NCBI RefSeq assembly: GCF_030719295.1
Contig: NZ_CP120997.1
Location: 6,520,001-6,584,000 of the forward strand
Direction: 5' to 3'
Origin: Streptomyces sp. Mut1
GTDB lineage: Bacteria > Actinomycetota > Actinomycetes > Streptomycetales > Streptomycetaceae
DNA length: 64,000 nucleotides
The notes beneath the pieces are model-generated. The model was not told the DNA's origin. It did not search any database and worked only from the letters and a program-made list of their open reading frames with translations. Within the stretch, counting starts at the first letter, position 1, and each line of letters starts with the position of its first letter. Positions 52,973-60,348 of the stretch are shown here, one piece after another. The position numbers and the translations under genes were made by a program.

Positions 52973-53422
52973 ATGACCAGCCCCGAGCAGGACCCGAACC
53001 AGCAGGAAGGCCCCGCGGACGGCGGTGCGGCGGGCACCCCCGGCGTCCACGACGGCGGCGCGGACGGAGGCGCCGACAGCGGCGCGGAGGGCCCGGCGGA
53101 CGGGGGCGCGGCCGGTACGCCGGGCGTCCACGACGGCGGCGCCGATGGCGGTGCCGACGGTGGCGCGGACAGCGGCGCGGAGGGCCCGGCGGACGGTGGT
53201 GCGGCGGGTACGCCGGGCGTGCATGACGGTGGTGCGGACGGTGCGGCCGAAGGTCCGGCCGATGGTGGTGCGGCGGGTACGCCGGGCGTGCATGACGGTG
53301 GTGCGGACGGTGCGGCCGAGGGTCCGGCCGATGGTGGTGCCGCCGGTACGCCCGGTGTCCACGACGGTGGGGCCGACGGTGGCGCCGACGGCGGCGCGGG
53401 CTCGTCCGGCACCGGTTCTTGA
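52973..53422 (+). CDS. Five-repeat Gly/Ala/Asp protein, candidate modified-peptide substrate
   Basis: A 149-residue, low-complexity, strongly acidic protein: a 12-residue leader (MTSPEQDPNQQE) and five units each starting with the same 20 residues, whose centre is GTPGVHDGGADG, with tails of 3-13 residues. Each unit has one Pro-Gly-Val-His-Asp segment, one His and several Asp; there is no Lys, Arg, Cys, Trp or aromatic residue in the repeats. No signal peptide. GGGAGGAA precedes the ATG. Its stop overlaps the TTG start of the JmjC oxygenase (TTGA). It looks like a multi-core precursor peptide or scaffold for that enzyme, which is inference. Alternatively a structural low-complexity protein. 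Confidence 0.7.
   Translation: MTSPEQDPNQQEGPADGGAAGTPGVHDGGADGGADSGAEGPADGGAAGTPGVHDGGADGGADGGADSGAEGPADGGAAGTPGVHDGGADGAAEGPADGGAAGTPGVHDGGADGAAEGPADGGAAGTPGVHDGGADGGADGGAGSSGTGS
53009..53419 (+). repeat. In-gene tandem repeats, five units (81, 93, 69, 69, 99 bp)
   Basis: Units start at 53009, 53090, 53183, 53252 and 53321. Units 3 and 4 are near-identical 69-bp copies over their DNA, and they use GGT and GCG codons differently from units 1, 2 and 5, which points to recent duplication by slippage or unequal crossover. The repeat is in frame with the protein above. Confidence 0.9.
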
Positions 53423-54630
53423 GCCCCTCCCCGGCCGGCCCCCAGGACCCCGGCGCCGCGACGGCGCGCCCCGGGGTCCTGGAAACACGTCTGACCACCG
53501 GCCTGAGCCGGGAGGAATTCGCCCGCGACATCTGGTCGCGCACGGCGCTTCTCACCCGCCGCGCCAGTGACTTCTCCGACCTCTTCTCCGCCGGAGCCGT
53601 GGACGAACTCGTCTCGCGGCGCGGCCTGCGCACGCCGTTCCTCCGCGTCGCCAAGAACGGCGCGACCCTTCCCGACGCGTCGTTCACCGCACCGGCCGGC
53701 GTGGGCGCCACCATCGCCGACCAAGTGGACGACACGGCCCTGTGGCGGGAGTTCGCCGACGGCGCCACCCTCGTCCTGCAAGCGCTCCAGCGTACCTGGG
53801 CGCCCGTCGGTGACCTCACCGCCCGGCTGGCCGCCGAACTGGGACACCCGGTGCAGGCCAACGCCTACGTCACCCCGCCGCAGAACCGCGGGTTCGACGC
53901 CCACTACGACGTCCACGACGTCTTCGTCCTCCAGATCGAGGGCACCAAGCGCTGGATCGTCCACCGGCCCGTGCACCCCGACCCGCTGCGCGACCAGCCC
54001 TGGACCGATCACCGGGAGGCCGTCGCCGAGGCCGCGCAGGGCGAGCCGTATCTCGACACCGTGCTCGAACCGGGCGACGTCCTCTACCTGCCGCGCGGCT
54101 GGCTCCACGCCGCCGAGGCACAGGGCGCCGTCTCCGTCCACCTGACGCTCGGCGTCCACGCCTGGACGCGCTACGCCCTGGCCGAACAGCTCATGCGCGC
54201 CGCGCTCTCGGAGCTGCGCGACGACCCGTGGACGCGCGGCTCCCTGCCGCTGGGCGCGGCGGGACCGGACGACGTGACCGCCCCGGTCCGCGCGCGCCTC
54301 CTCGCGGCCGTCGGCGAGGCCGACCCCGCCCCCGGGTTCCACCGCGCACGCCGGGGCGGGGCCCGCCCCGGACCGCTCGGGCCGCTGGCCCAGCTCACCG
54401 CCGTCGACCACCTGGCGCCCGCCACACCCGTCCGGCTTCGGGACGCGCTGGAAGCCCGGCTGCACGACCGGCGGCTGATGACCCGCGTGGGGTGGCTCGA
54501 CTTCCCGGAGACCGATCTGCCGGCCCTGACCCGCCTGCTCGCCGGCGACGTGCGCACCGCCGGCGACCTCGGCCTCGCCTGCGCGCGGAGGCTGCTGCGC
54601 GCGGGCGTCCTCGTGCCGGCCGCTCAGTGA
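53419..54630 (+). CDS. JmjC/cupin ribosomal-oxygenase-like 2-oxoglutarate Fe(II) dioxygenase
   Basis: A 403-residue JmjC protein of the MINA53/NO66/YcfD (ROX) type, which hydroxylate His or Arg side chains in proteins. Iron ligands His162, Asp164 (AHYDVHDVFVLQIEG) and His230 (YLPRGWLHAAEAQ) are present, with Lys177 in GTKRW as the likely 2-oxoglutarate contact. A C-terminal region of about 150 residues follows, as in ribosomal oxygenases. It starts at a TTG overlapping the repeat-protein stop, and its stop overlaps the ferredoxin-like gene (GTGA), a tight coupling that suggests the repeat protein is its substrate. Confidence 0.85.
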   Translation: MSPSPAGPQDPGAATARPGVLETRLTTGLSREEFARDIWSRTALLTRRASDFSDLFSAGAVDELVSRRGLRTPFLRVAKNGATLPDASFTAPAGVGATIADQVDDTALWREFADGATLVLQALQRTWAPVGDLTARLAAELGHPVQANAYVTPPQNRGFDAHYDVHDVFVLQIEGTKRWIVHRPVHPDPLRDQPWTDHREAVAEAAQGEPYLDTVLEPGDVLYLPRGWLHAAEAQGAVSVHLTLGVHAWTRYALAEQLMRAALSELRDDPWTRGSLPLGAAGPDDVTAPVRARLLAAVGEADPAPGFHRARRGGARPGPLGPLAQLTAVDHLAPATPVRLRDALEARLHDRRLMTRVGWLDFPETDLPALTRLLAGDVRTAGDLGLACARRLLRAGVLVPAAQ

Positions 54631-55523
54631 GAGCGCAACGCTTCCTCTGCGCCGACGCCGCCCGCGCCCGCGGCGACGCGCTCACCGGCACGGCCCCGTA
54701 CGGCCTGGTCTGGGTCCTCGTCGAGTACGGGGGCGCCTGGCCGGCCAACGGCTTCGACGGCCTCGCCCTCGAACCCGGCGTCAGGACCCTCCTGTTCGAA
54801 GCGGCGCGGGCGGTGCGGGCCCGGGTGCTCCTCATCAGGCGCCACGGCCGCCGGGACAAGGAAGCGGGCCCCCGGCGCTGGGCCGTACTGCGGTACGACG
54901 GCACCGGCGGCCACCGCCAGCAGTGGGGCACCTGGGAACGCGACGAGGACCTGGCGCGGGCGGCCGCCGCGCTGGGTGCCCCCGGAGAGCCCGGCCACCC
55001 GCCCGTCGTCCTCGTCTGCACCCACGGCCGCCACGACACCTGCTGCGCCGTACGCGGCCGGCCGGTGGCCCGCGCCCTGAGCGAGCGGTGGCCCGACCTG
55101 GTGTGGGAGTGCACCCACGTGGGCGGCGACCGGTTCGCCGCCAACGTCCTCGTCGCACCCGACGGCGTCTACTACGGCGGCCTCGACGCCCCCTCCTCCC
55201 TCGCCGTGGTCGAACAGCACCTCGCCGGCCGCGTCCACCCCGGCCACCTGCGCGGCTACACCGACCTCCTCCCGCCCCAGCAGGCCGCCGTCGCCGCCGT
55301 GCTCGCCCGGTTCGGCCCGGCCGGCCGGCACGACTACACGGTCACCGGCACCTCCCGGGCCGGCCCCCACTGGCTGATCCGCGTCACCGGCCCCCCGCCC
55401 CACGCGACCCCCTACGACGTCGAGGTCACCGCGCACCGCGCCCCGCCGAACCAGCTGACCTGCAACGGACCGGCGACGAGCGCGGCGCTCGTCCACGAGG
55501 TCACCTCGATCCGCACCGGGTGA
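54627..55523 (+). CDS. Sucrase/ferredoxin-like (thioredoxin-fold [2Fe-2S]) protein
   Basis: A 298-residue protein of the sucrase/ferredoxin-like (Apd1-type) family, with a thioredoxin fold binding a [2Fe-2S] cluster. Cluster ligands appear in LVCTHGRHDTCCAVRG and the His in THVGGDRFAANVLVAPDG. The N-terminal half (RFLCADAARARGDALTGTA) is the family's usual start. In other systems such proteins carry electrons or sense iron/redox. GTG start overlaps the JmjC stop, so it is translationally coupled as the third gene; a role in reducing or supporting the oxygenase is inference. Confidence 0.8.
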   Translation: MRAQRFLCADAARARGDALTGTAPYGLVWVLVEYGGAWPANGFDGLALEPGVRTLLFEAARAVRARVLLIRRHGRRDKEAGPRRWAVLRYDGTGGHRQQWGTWERDEDLARAAAALGAPGEPGHPPVVLVCTHGRHDTCCAVRGRPVARALSERWPDLVWECTHVGGDRFAANVLVAPDGVYYGGLDAPSSLAVVEQHLAGRVHPGHLRGYTDLLPPQQAAVAAVLARFGPAGRHDYTVTGTSRAGPHWLIRVTGPPPHATPYDVEVTAHRAPPNQLTCNGPATSAALVHEVTSIRTG

Positions 55524-55531
55524 ACGCGCGA

Positions 55532-55566
55532 GCCCCGCCCCCGGAGACGTACACCGGGGGCGGGGC
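55532..55566. terminator. Bidirectional hairpin terminator
   Basis: Perfect 13-bp stem GCCCCGCCCCCGG / CCGGGGGCGGGGC with a 9-nt loop, between the convergent ferredoxin-like and malate synthase genes. Confidence 0.8.
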
Positions 55567-55581
55567 AGGCGGCGGAACGCG

Positions 55582-57201
55582 TCAGCGCAGCCGCTCGTAC
55601 GCCGGGAGCGTCAGGAAGTCCGCGTAGTCCTGGTCCAGCGAGACCTGGAGGAGGAGGTCGTGGGCCTCCTGCCACTGGCCGGCGGCGAAGGCCTCGTCGC
55701 CGGTCTCGGCGCGGATCGCGGCGAGTTCCTCGGCGGCGACCTCGCGGGCCAGCTCCGCGGTGGCGTGCTCGCCGTTCTCGAAGACCACGTCCGCGTTGAT
55801 CCACTGCCAGATCTGGGAGCGCGAGATCTCGGCGGTGGCCGCGTCCTCCATCAGGTTGAAGATGGCGACCGCGCCCATGCCGCGCAGCCAGGCCTCGATG
55901 TAGCGGATGCCGACCGCGACGGCGTTGCGCAGGCCCTCGTAGGTGGGCTTGGCGTGCAGGGTGTCGATGGCGATCAGGTCGCCGGCCGCGACCGAGACGT
56001 CCTCGCGCAGGCGCTCCTTCTGGTTCGGCTTCTCGCCGAGGACCGCGTCGAAGGAGGCCATGGCGATCGGGACGAGGTCGGGGTGGGCGACCCAGGAGCC
56101 GTCGAAGCCGTCGTGCGCCTCGCGGTCCTTGTCGGCCTTGACCTTCTCGAACGCGACCTTGTTGACCTCGGCGTCGCGGCGGGACGGGATGAAGGCCGCC
56201 ATGCCGCCGATCGCGTGGGCGCCGCGCTTGTGGCAGGTGCGAACGAGGAGTTCGGTGTACGCCCGCATGAACGGGGCGGTCATCGTCACCGCGTTGCGGT
56301 CCGGCAGGACGAACTTGGGGCCGCCGTCACGGAAGTTCTTGACGATGGAGAAGAGGTAGTCCCAGCGGCCGGCGTTCAGCCCGGAGGCGTGGTCGCGCAG
56401 CTCGTAGAGGATCTCCTCCATCTCGTACGCGGCGGTGATCGTCTCGATCAGGACCGTGGCGCGGACGGTGCCCTGCGGGATGCCGGCGTAGTCCTGGGCG
56501 AAGACGAAGATGTCGTTCCAGAGGCGGGCCTCCAGGTGCGACTCCGTCTTCGGCAGGTAGAAGTACGGGCCCTTGCCGAGGTCGATCAGGCGCTGGGCGT
56601 TGTGGAAGAAGTAGAGCCCGAAGTCGACCAGTGCGCCGGGCACCGGGGTGCCGTCGAGCTGGAGGTGGCGCTCGTCCAGGTGCCAGCCGCGGGGGCGGGT
56701 GACGACGGTGGCGAGCTCGTCGGCCGGCTTCAGCGCGTACGACTTGCCGGACCTCGGGTCGGTGAAGTCGATGGACCGGTTGTAGGCGTCCATCAGGTTG
56801 AGCTGGCCGAGGACGACGTTCTCCCAGGTGGGGGCGGAGGCGTCCTCGAAGTCGGCGAGCCAGACCTTCGCGCCCGAGTTCAGGGCGTTGATGGTCATCT
56901 TGCGGTCGGTCGGACCGGTGATCTCCACCCGGCGGTCGTTCAGCGCGGCCGGGGCCGGGGCGACCTTCCAGGAGTCGTCCGCACGGATCGCCGCGGTCCC
57001 GGGCAGGAAGTCCAGCGTGGAGGTGCGGGCGATCTCGGCACGGCGCTCGCCGCGGCGGGCGAGCAGCTCGTCGCGCCGGGGCGTGAACCGGCGGTGCAGC
57101 TCGGCCACGAACGCGAGGGCCGCGGGGGTGAGGACCTCGTCCTGCCGGGGCAGGGGCTCGGCATCGACGATGGCCAGCGAGGACGGCGCTGGTGCGGACA
57201 T
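55582..57201 (-). CDS. aceB: Malate synthase A
   Basis: A 539-residue malate synthase condensing glyoxylate and acetyl-CoA into malate. The family order is clear: PRQDEVLTPAALAFVAELHR at the N-terminus, DFEDASAPTWENVV (about 97-110), RPRGWHLDERH, RATVLIETITAAYEMEEIL (about 245-263), GRWDYLFSIVKNF and IWQWINADVVFENGE. It is the A-type, the single-domain form paired with the glyoxylate bypass or with glyoxylate from allantoin. No isocitrate lyase is in the window, so the glyoxylate source here is most likely allantoin. Its promoter carries the same paired-operator design as gcl and hyi. Confidence 0.95.
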   Translation of the reverse strand: MSAPAPSSLAIVDAEPLPRQDEVLTPAALAFVAELHRRFTPRRDELLARRGERRAEIARTSTLDFLPGTAAIRADDSWKVAPAPAALNDRRVEITGPTDRKMTINALNSGAKVWLADFEDASAPTWENVVLGQLNLMDAYNRSIDFTDPRSGKSYALKPADELATVVTRPRGWHLDERHLQLDGTPVPGALVDFGLYFFHNAQRLIDLGKGPYFYLPKTESHLEARLWNDIFVFAQDYAGIPQGTVRATVLIETITAAYEMEEILYELRDHASGLNAGRWDYLFSIVKNFRDGGPKFVLPDRNAVTMTAPFMRAYTELLVRTCHKRGAHAIGGMAAFIPSRRDAEVNKVAFEKVKADKDREAHDGFDGSWVAHPDLVPIAMASFDAVLGEKPNQKERLREDVSVAAGDLIAIDTLHAKPTYEGLRNAVAVGIRYIEAWLRGMGAVAIFNLMEDAATAEISRSQIWQWINADVVFENGEHATAELAREVAAEELAAIRAETGDEAFAAGQWQEAHDLLLQVSLDQDYADFLTLPAYERLR

Positions 57202-57323
57202 GAGCTGTCACTCCTTCAGCGGGCGGTGCGGACGGCGTCCCACGGCCGCCGGGCCGCCCCTAACGGCACGGCGTGCCAGGGCTCCGGGATACGGCTGTGG
57301 CCGCCGTCTGAGGTGCAGAGGGC

Positions 57324-57365
57324 TTCTGACCAGTGGATAGTAGTTTCCTCATGGTGGAAGTTCAA
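57324..57365 (-). promoter_or_regulatory. Malate synthase promoter with paired 15-bp operators
   Basis: On the aceB strand: -35 TTGAAC (57360-57365), a 17-bp spacer and -10 TACTAT (57337-57342). Site 1 is TTCCACCATGAGGAA, then a 6-bp gap, then site 2 ATCCACTGGTCAGAA, again with a 21-bp period. Site 1 lies within the spacer, so a bound repressor would block polymerase. The -35 touches the IS200/IS605 element on its upstream side. Confidence 0.75.
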
Positions 57366-57469
57366 CATGCTCTAGCGAGGAATCCCGGCCCTTTGGGGCT
57401 CGGGAGGAATTGCTTCCTCGGCCCGGAGACGCGGAGCGTCGGAGTTCGCTGCGCCTGCGGGTGTGGCGG

Positions 57470-57898
57470 TCAGTCTGGCCGCTTCTGGTTCTCGATGTAT
57501 TCCTTGACCAGGGCGAGCGGTGCGTCGCCTGCGGAGGCAGCGAAGTAGGACGGCGACCAGAAGTGTTCGCCCGACAGGTACTTGCGGATGTGGTCGGCGT
57601 GTTCCTTGCGCAGGTAGTGCGCGGAGACGCCCTTGAGGGAGCCGACCAGGGCGGAGAGCTTGACCTGCGGCGGGTAGTGGACCAGGAGATGAACGTGGTC
57701 GCGTTCGCCGTTGAACTCGCGTAGCTCGGCGTTGGCCTTGGCGCACACCTCCCGCATGATCTCCTCGCACCTGGTCAGGATCTCGTCGGTGAAGACACTG
57801 CGCCGGTACTTCGGTACGAAGACCAGATGCGCGTGGAGGGTGTGGACGACGCTGCGGCCTCTGCGGATGTCCGGGTTTGGTTCCCATCTCGGTGACAT
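57470..57898 (-). CDS. tnpA: IS200-type Y1 transposase TnpA
   Basis: A 142-residue HUH single-strand transposase. The HUH motif is His68-Val-His70 (DHVHLLVHYPPQ), the catalytic tyrosine is Tyr134 with Gln138 in KEYIENQ. The helix LSALVGSLKGVSAHYLRKEH is standard for the family. ATG 57898 is used (MSPRWEPN); the much longer open frame to 58990 is a shadow of tnpB. It would move the element by peel-and-paste on single-stranded DNA. Divergent from tnpB with a gap of 15-24 bp. Confidence 0.92.
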   Translation of the reverse strand: MSPRWEPNPDIRRGRSVVHTLHAHLVFVPKYRRSVFTDEILTRCEEIMREVCAKANAELREFNGERDHVHLLVHYPPQVKLSALVGSLKGVSAHYLRKEHADHIRKYLSGEHFWSPSYFAASAGDAPLALVKEYIENQKRPD

Positions 57899-57913
57899 AG
57901 ACACGATGCTACG

Positions 57914-59080
57914 GTGATCCGTATGAAGGTCGTGGTGCAGGTCAAGCTCATGCCGTCGCCCGAGGTGGCGTCGGCGCTTGAGGCGACCCTGCGCACGGCG
58001 AACGATGCGGCGAACTGGCTTTCCGGTGAGGGGCACCGGCGGGGTGAGACCTCGCGTAAGGCGTTGCAGGGCTTCGCCTACCACGACCTCAAGACGTGGG
58101 GCCTGTCGGCTCAGCCCGCGCTGCACGTGCTGCGGAAGGTCGCCGATGCCTACACCACCCTGCGGGCGAACATCCGGGCGGGAAACCTTGGCAGGCCGGG
58201 CTCGAAGCGCCGGGCCAGGGCCGAGTCGAAGCCGGTCACGTTCCGGCCCGATGCCGCGCAGCCGTACGACGACCGGTGTCTGTCCTGGAAGGTGGACGAG
58301 CAGACCGTGTCCATCTGGACCACGGGCGGGCGCGTGCGCGGGGTGCGGTTCGCCTGTTCCGGGCAGGCCCGCAAGCTCCTGGCCGAGCACCGCAAGGGCG
58401 AATCCGATCTCGTGCACCGCGACGGCGTGTGGTTCCTGATCGCCACGTGCGAGGTCCCCGAGGCCGAGCGGTATGAGCCGGCAGACTTCCTCGGCGTGGA
58501 CCTCGGCATCGTCAACATTGCCACCACATCCGACGGGAAGATCCACGCCGGACGTGAGCTGAACCGCTACCGCAAGCGTCAGCTTGCCCTGCGGGCCAAG
58601 CTCCAGAAGAAGGGCACCAAGTCCGCCAAGCGGCTCCTCAGGCGGCAGCGCCGCAAGGAGCAGCGCAAGGCGACCGGGGCCAACCACATCATCGCCAAGC
58701 GCATCGTGACCGAGGCTGAACGCACCGGACGCGGAATCGGCATGGAAGACCTTGCCGGTATCCGCCAACGGGTACGGCTCCGCAAGCCCCAACGGGTCGC
58801 GCTGCACTCCTGGGCCTTCGCCCAGCTCGGACGGTTCGTGGAGTACAAGGCGCGCCGCGCCGGAGTGCCCGTCCTGTTCGTCGATCCCGCCTACACCTCC
58901 CGCACGTGCGCGGAGTGTGGGCACACAGACAAGCTGAACCGTGTCTCTCAGGGACGGTTCGCATGCCGGTCGTGCGGATTCGTTGATCACGCCGACCGCA
59001 ATGGCTCCCGCAACGTCCGCGCGCGAGCGCTGGAGTTGTGGCGAAGCGGGGCGGAGTCACGCGCCCCTGGACCCGCTTAG
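57914..59080 (+). CDS. tnpB: TnpB RNA-guided endonuclease
   Basis: A 388-residue TnpB. The RuvC triad is Asp196 (LGVDLGIVN), Glu278 (GIGMEDLAGIR) and Asp361 (DHADRNGSRN), and the zinc finger is Cys332, Cys335, Cys351 and Cys354 (TCAECGHTD; ACRSCGF). All are intact, so an active nuclease is likely. TnpB proteins are known to cleave DNA next to a TAM that equals the element's left flank, guided by RNA from the right end; here the predicted TAM is near TTCAA or TTCAAC. Start is the GTG at 57914 or ATG at 57923. Base composition is lower in GC than the host genes. Confidence 0.93.
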   Translation: MIRMKVVVQVKLMPSPEVASALEATLRTANDAANWLSGEGHRRGETSRKALQGFAYHDLKTWGLSAQPALHVLRKVADAYTTLRANIRAGNLGRPGSKRRARAESKPVTFRPDAAQPYDDRCLSWKVDEQTVSIWTTGGRVRGVRFACSGQARKLLAEHRKGESDLVHRDGVWFLIATCEVPEAERYEPADFLGVDLGIVNIATTSDGKIHAGRELNRYRKRQLALRAKLQKKGTKSAKRLLRRQRRKEQRKATGANHIIAKRIVTEAERTGRGIGMEDLAGIRQRVRLRKPQRVALHSWAFAQLGRFVEYKARRAGVPVLFVDPAYTSRTCAECGHTDKLNRVSQGRFACRSCGFVDHADRNGSRNVRARALELWRSGAESRAPGPA

Positions 59081-59153
59081 GGTGCTGGACGGAGGAGCCC
59101 ACCCGGCAGCCAGTCGGGCTCTACCTCCAAGCCTGGCCCTTAGGGCCGGGTAG
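58950..59153 (+). ncRNA. Predicted right-end guide RNA (omega/reRNA) of TnpB
   Basis: Known TnpB guide RNAs span the 3' end of tnpB and the right end of the element, with the guide copied from flanking DNA beyond it. Here the tract after the tnpB stop includes GGCCC-TTA-GGGCC (59135-59147) and other short hairpins. The exact ends cannot be read from sequence; the guide would start just after about 59153. Confidence 0.4.
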
Positions 59154-59228
59154 TTGACTGGTTTGTTGATGTCGAGATTCTCCGGCTCGACAGAAGTGGA
59201 GCGGTGCTGGCGCACCGTGCCAGTGTGT

Positions 59229-59834
59229 TCACTCCAGGTGTGTCAGGTCCTCCGGGGTGTCGATGTCGTACGCCTGTGCCACATCGGCGCACTCGACGAG
59301 CGTGATCGCGTCGCGGTGCGCCCGCAGATAGGCCCGCGCCCCCTGATCGCCCACCGCGCCCGCCACGATGTCCGCCCACAGATCCGCCCCGAACAGCACC
59401 GGATGACCGCGTTCCCCCGCGTACGAGGCGGCCACCAGGCTCGTCCGGTCCCGGCACGCGGCCCGCACCCGGGCCACCGCCCGCGCGTCGATGCCCGGCT
59501 GGTCGACCAGCAGGACGAGCGCCGCGTCCGCGCCCGTGTCCGCGAGGGCGCCGAGCCCCGCCCGCAGGGAGGAGCCCATGCCCTCGGTCCACTCCTCGTT
59601 GACGGTCACCGCGCAGCCGTCCAGAGCGGCCCTGGCCCGCACCTCGCCCGCCGCCGCGCCGAGCACCACATGCAGGGGCCCGCAGCCGCCCTCGCGCAAG
59701 GAGCGCACCGCGTGGTCGGCGAGCAGGCCGCCGCGGTGTTCCAGCAGGGCCTTCGGGCGGCCGCCGAGCCGGCGTCCGCCACCCGCGGCGAGCAGCAGTC
59801 CGGCGACGACGGGGGCATGCGGTGTGCTTGTCAT
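59229..59834 (-). CDS. MocA-like molybdenum cofactor cytidylyltransferase / NTP transferase
   Basis: A 201-residue NTP transferase of the MobA/MocA family. The nucleotide motif GLLLAAGGGRRLGGRPKALL (about 11-30) is the MocA form, with VLLVDQPGIDARAV (about 105-118) and GERGHPVLFGADLW (about 141-154) also typical. MocA attaches CMP to molybdopterin for xanthine-dehydrogenase-type enzymes; the PucB protein of purine catabolism is related. Its place close to urate and purine genes suggests service to xanthine dehydrogenase, which is not in the window. The ATG at 59834 has only a weak AGGCGG before it. Confidence 0.82.
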   Translation of the reverse strand: MTSTPHAPVVAGLLLAAGGGRRLGGRPKALLEHRGGLLADHAVRSLREGGCGPLHVVLGAAAGEVRARAALDGCAVTVNEEWTEGMGSSLRAGLGALADTGADAALVLLVDQPGIDARAVARVRAACRDRTSLVAASYAGERGHPVLFGADLWADIVAGAVGDQGARAYLRAHRDAITLVECADVAQAYDIDTPEDLTHLE

Positions 59835-60015
59835 GCCGCCTGGATACCCCATGGCGGCCGCTCCCGCCCAGGCTCGCCACCCGTACGGCGTGTGTTACGT
59901 CCCCGGAGTGGCGCCCGACACCTTTCATGGCGTTAACTTGCCCGCACCCCCGGACACTTGACCACGGTACGGGGCCCGGTCGAAACACTGGCACAAGGAT
60001 GTGCGAGGGGGAGCT

Positions 60016-60330
60016 TTGTTGAAGAGCGTGGGGCAGGAGCGGGTGACCGGCAGCGGTGAGGACCCCAGAGTGGCGGAGCTGCGTACCGCGGTCTCCCGGC
60101 TCCGGCGGGCCCTGGCCGGACACCCCGCGCGGTTTCCCGACCGGGCCATCGCCGAGGACGAACTCGCGGCGCTGGACGCGATGGCGCTCAGCGGGGTGCC
60201 CGAGATCCCCCGGCTCCGCCGCTCGCTGCTGCTGATCGCGGGGGCGATCGGCTCGGTCAGCGCCCTGGCGTCGGCCCTCCGGGACGTGCGCGTCGCCGTC
60301 GACCTCTTCGGCGAGCCGCCGCGCCGCTGA
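60016..60330 (+). CDS. DUF5955 family protein
   Basis: A roughly 104-residue protein matching the Streptomyces DUF5955 pattern: VAELRTAVSRLRRALAGHPA, FPDRAIAEDELAALDAMA, then a hydrophobic segment SLLLIAGAIGSVSALASALR that could be a membrane helix, and VDLFGEPP at the end. The start is a TTG at 60016 or 60019, with AGGGGGAG in front; a GTG at 60001 is also possible. Function unknown. It is convergent with the response-regulator gene. Confidence 0.7.
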   Translation: MLKSVGQERVTGSGEDPRVAELRTAVSRLRRALAGHPARFPDRAIAEDELAALDAMALSGVPEIPRLRRSLLLIAGAIGSVSALASALRDVRVAVDLFGEPPRR

Positions 60331-60348
60331 CGGGGAACGGGCTTGAGG

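Larger units (their letters stand above)
57367..59153. mobile_element. Intact-looking IS200/IS605 element with tnpA and tnpB
   Basis: About 1.8-kb element: left end hairpin GAGGAATTGCTTCCTC (57404-57419), divergent tnpA (minus) and tnpB (plus), and a right-end hairpin GGCCC-TTA-GGGCC (59135-59147). Left boundary is placed after TTCAAC (57361-57366), because the decayed copy at 18.38 kb starts to match at GTTCAAC. The right boundary is approximate. Both protein genes keep their catalytic residues. No target duplication is expected for this family. Confidence 0.8.

Noticed and set aside
53009..53419. CRISPR-like spaced repeats
   Set aside because: Repeats are in frame, of unequal length (69-99 bp) and with no unique spacers; they code for a protein repeat. 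No cas gene is present.
57470..58990. A 506-codon open frame on the minus strand through tnpA and tnpB
   Set aside because: Only the last 142 codons (tnpA) have real protein features; the rest is the complement of tnpB, where high GC keeps frames open.
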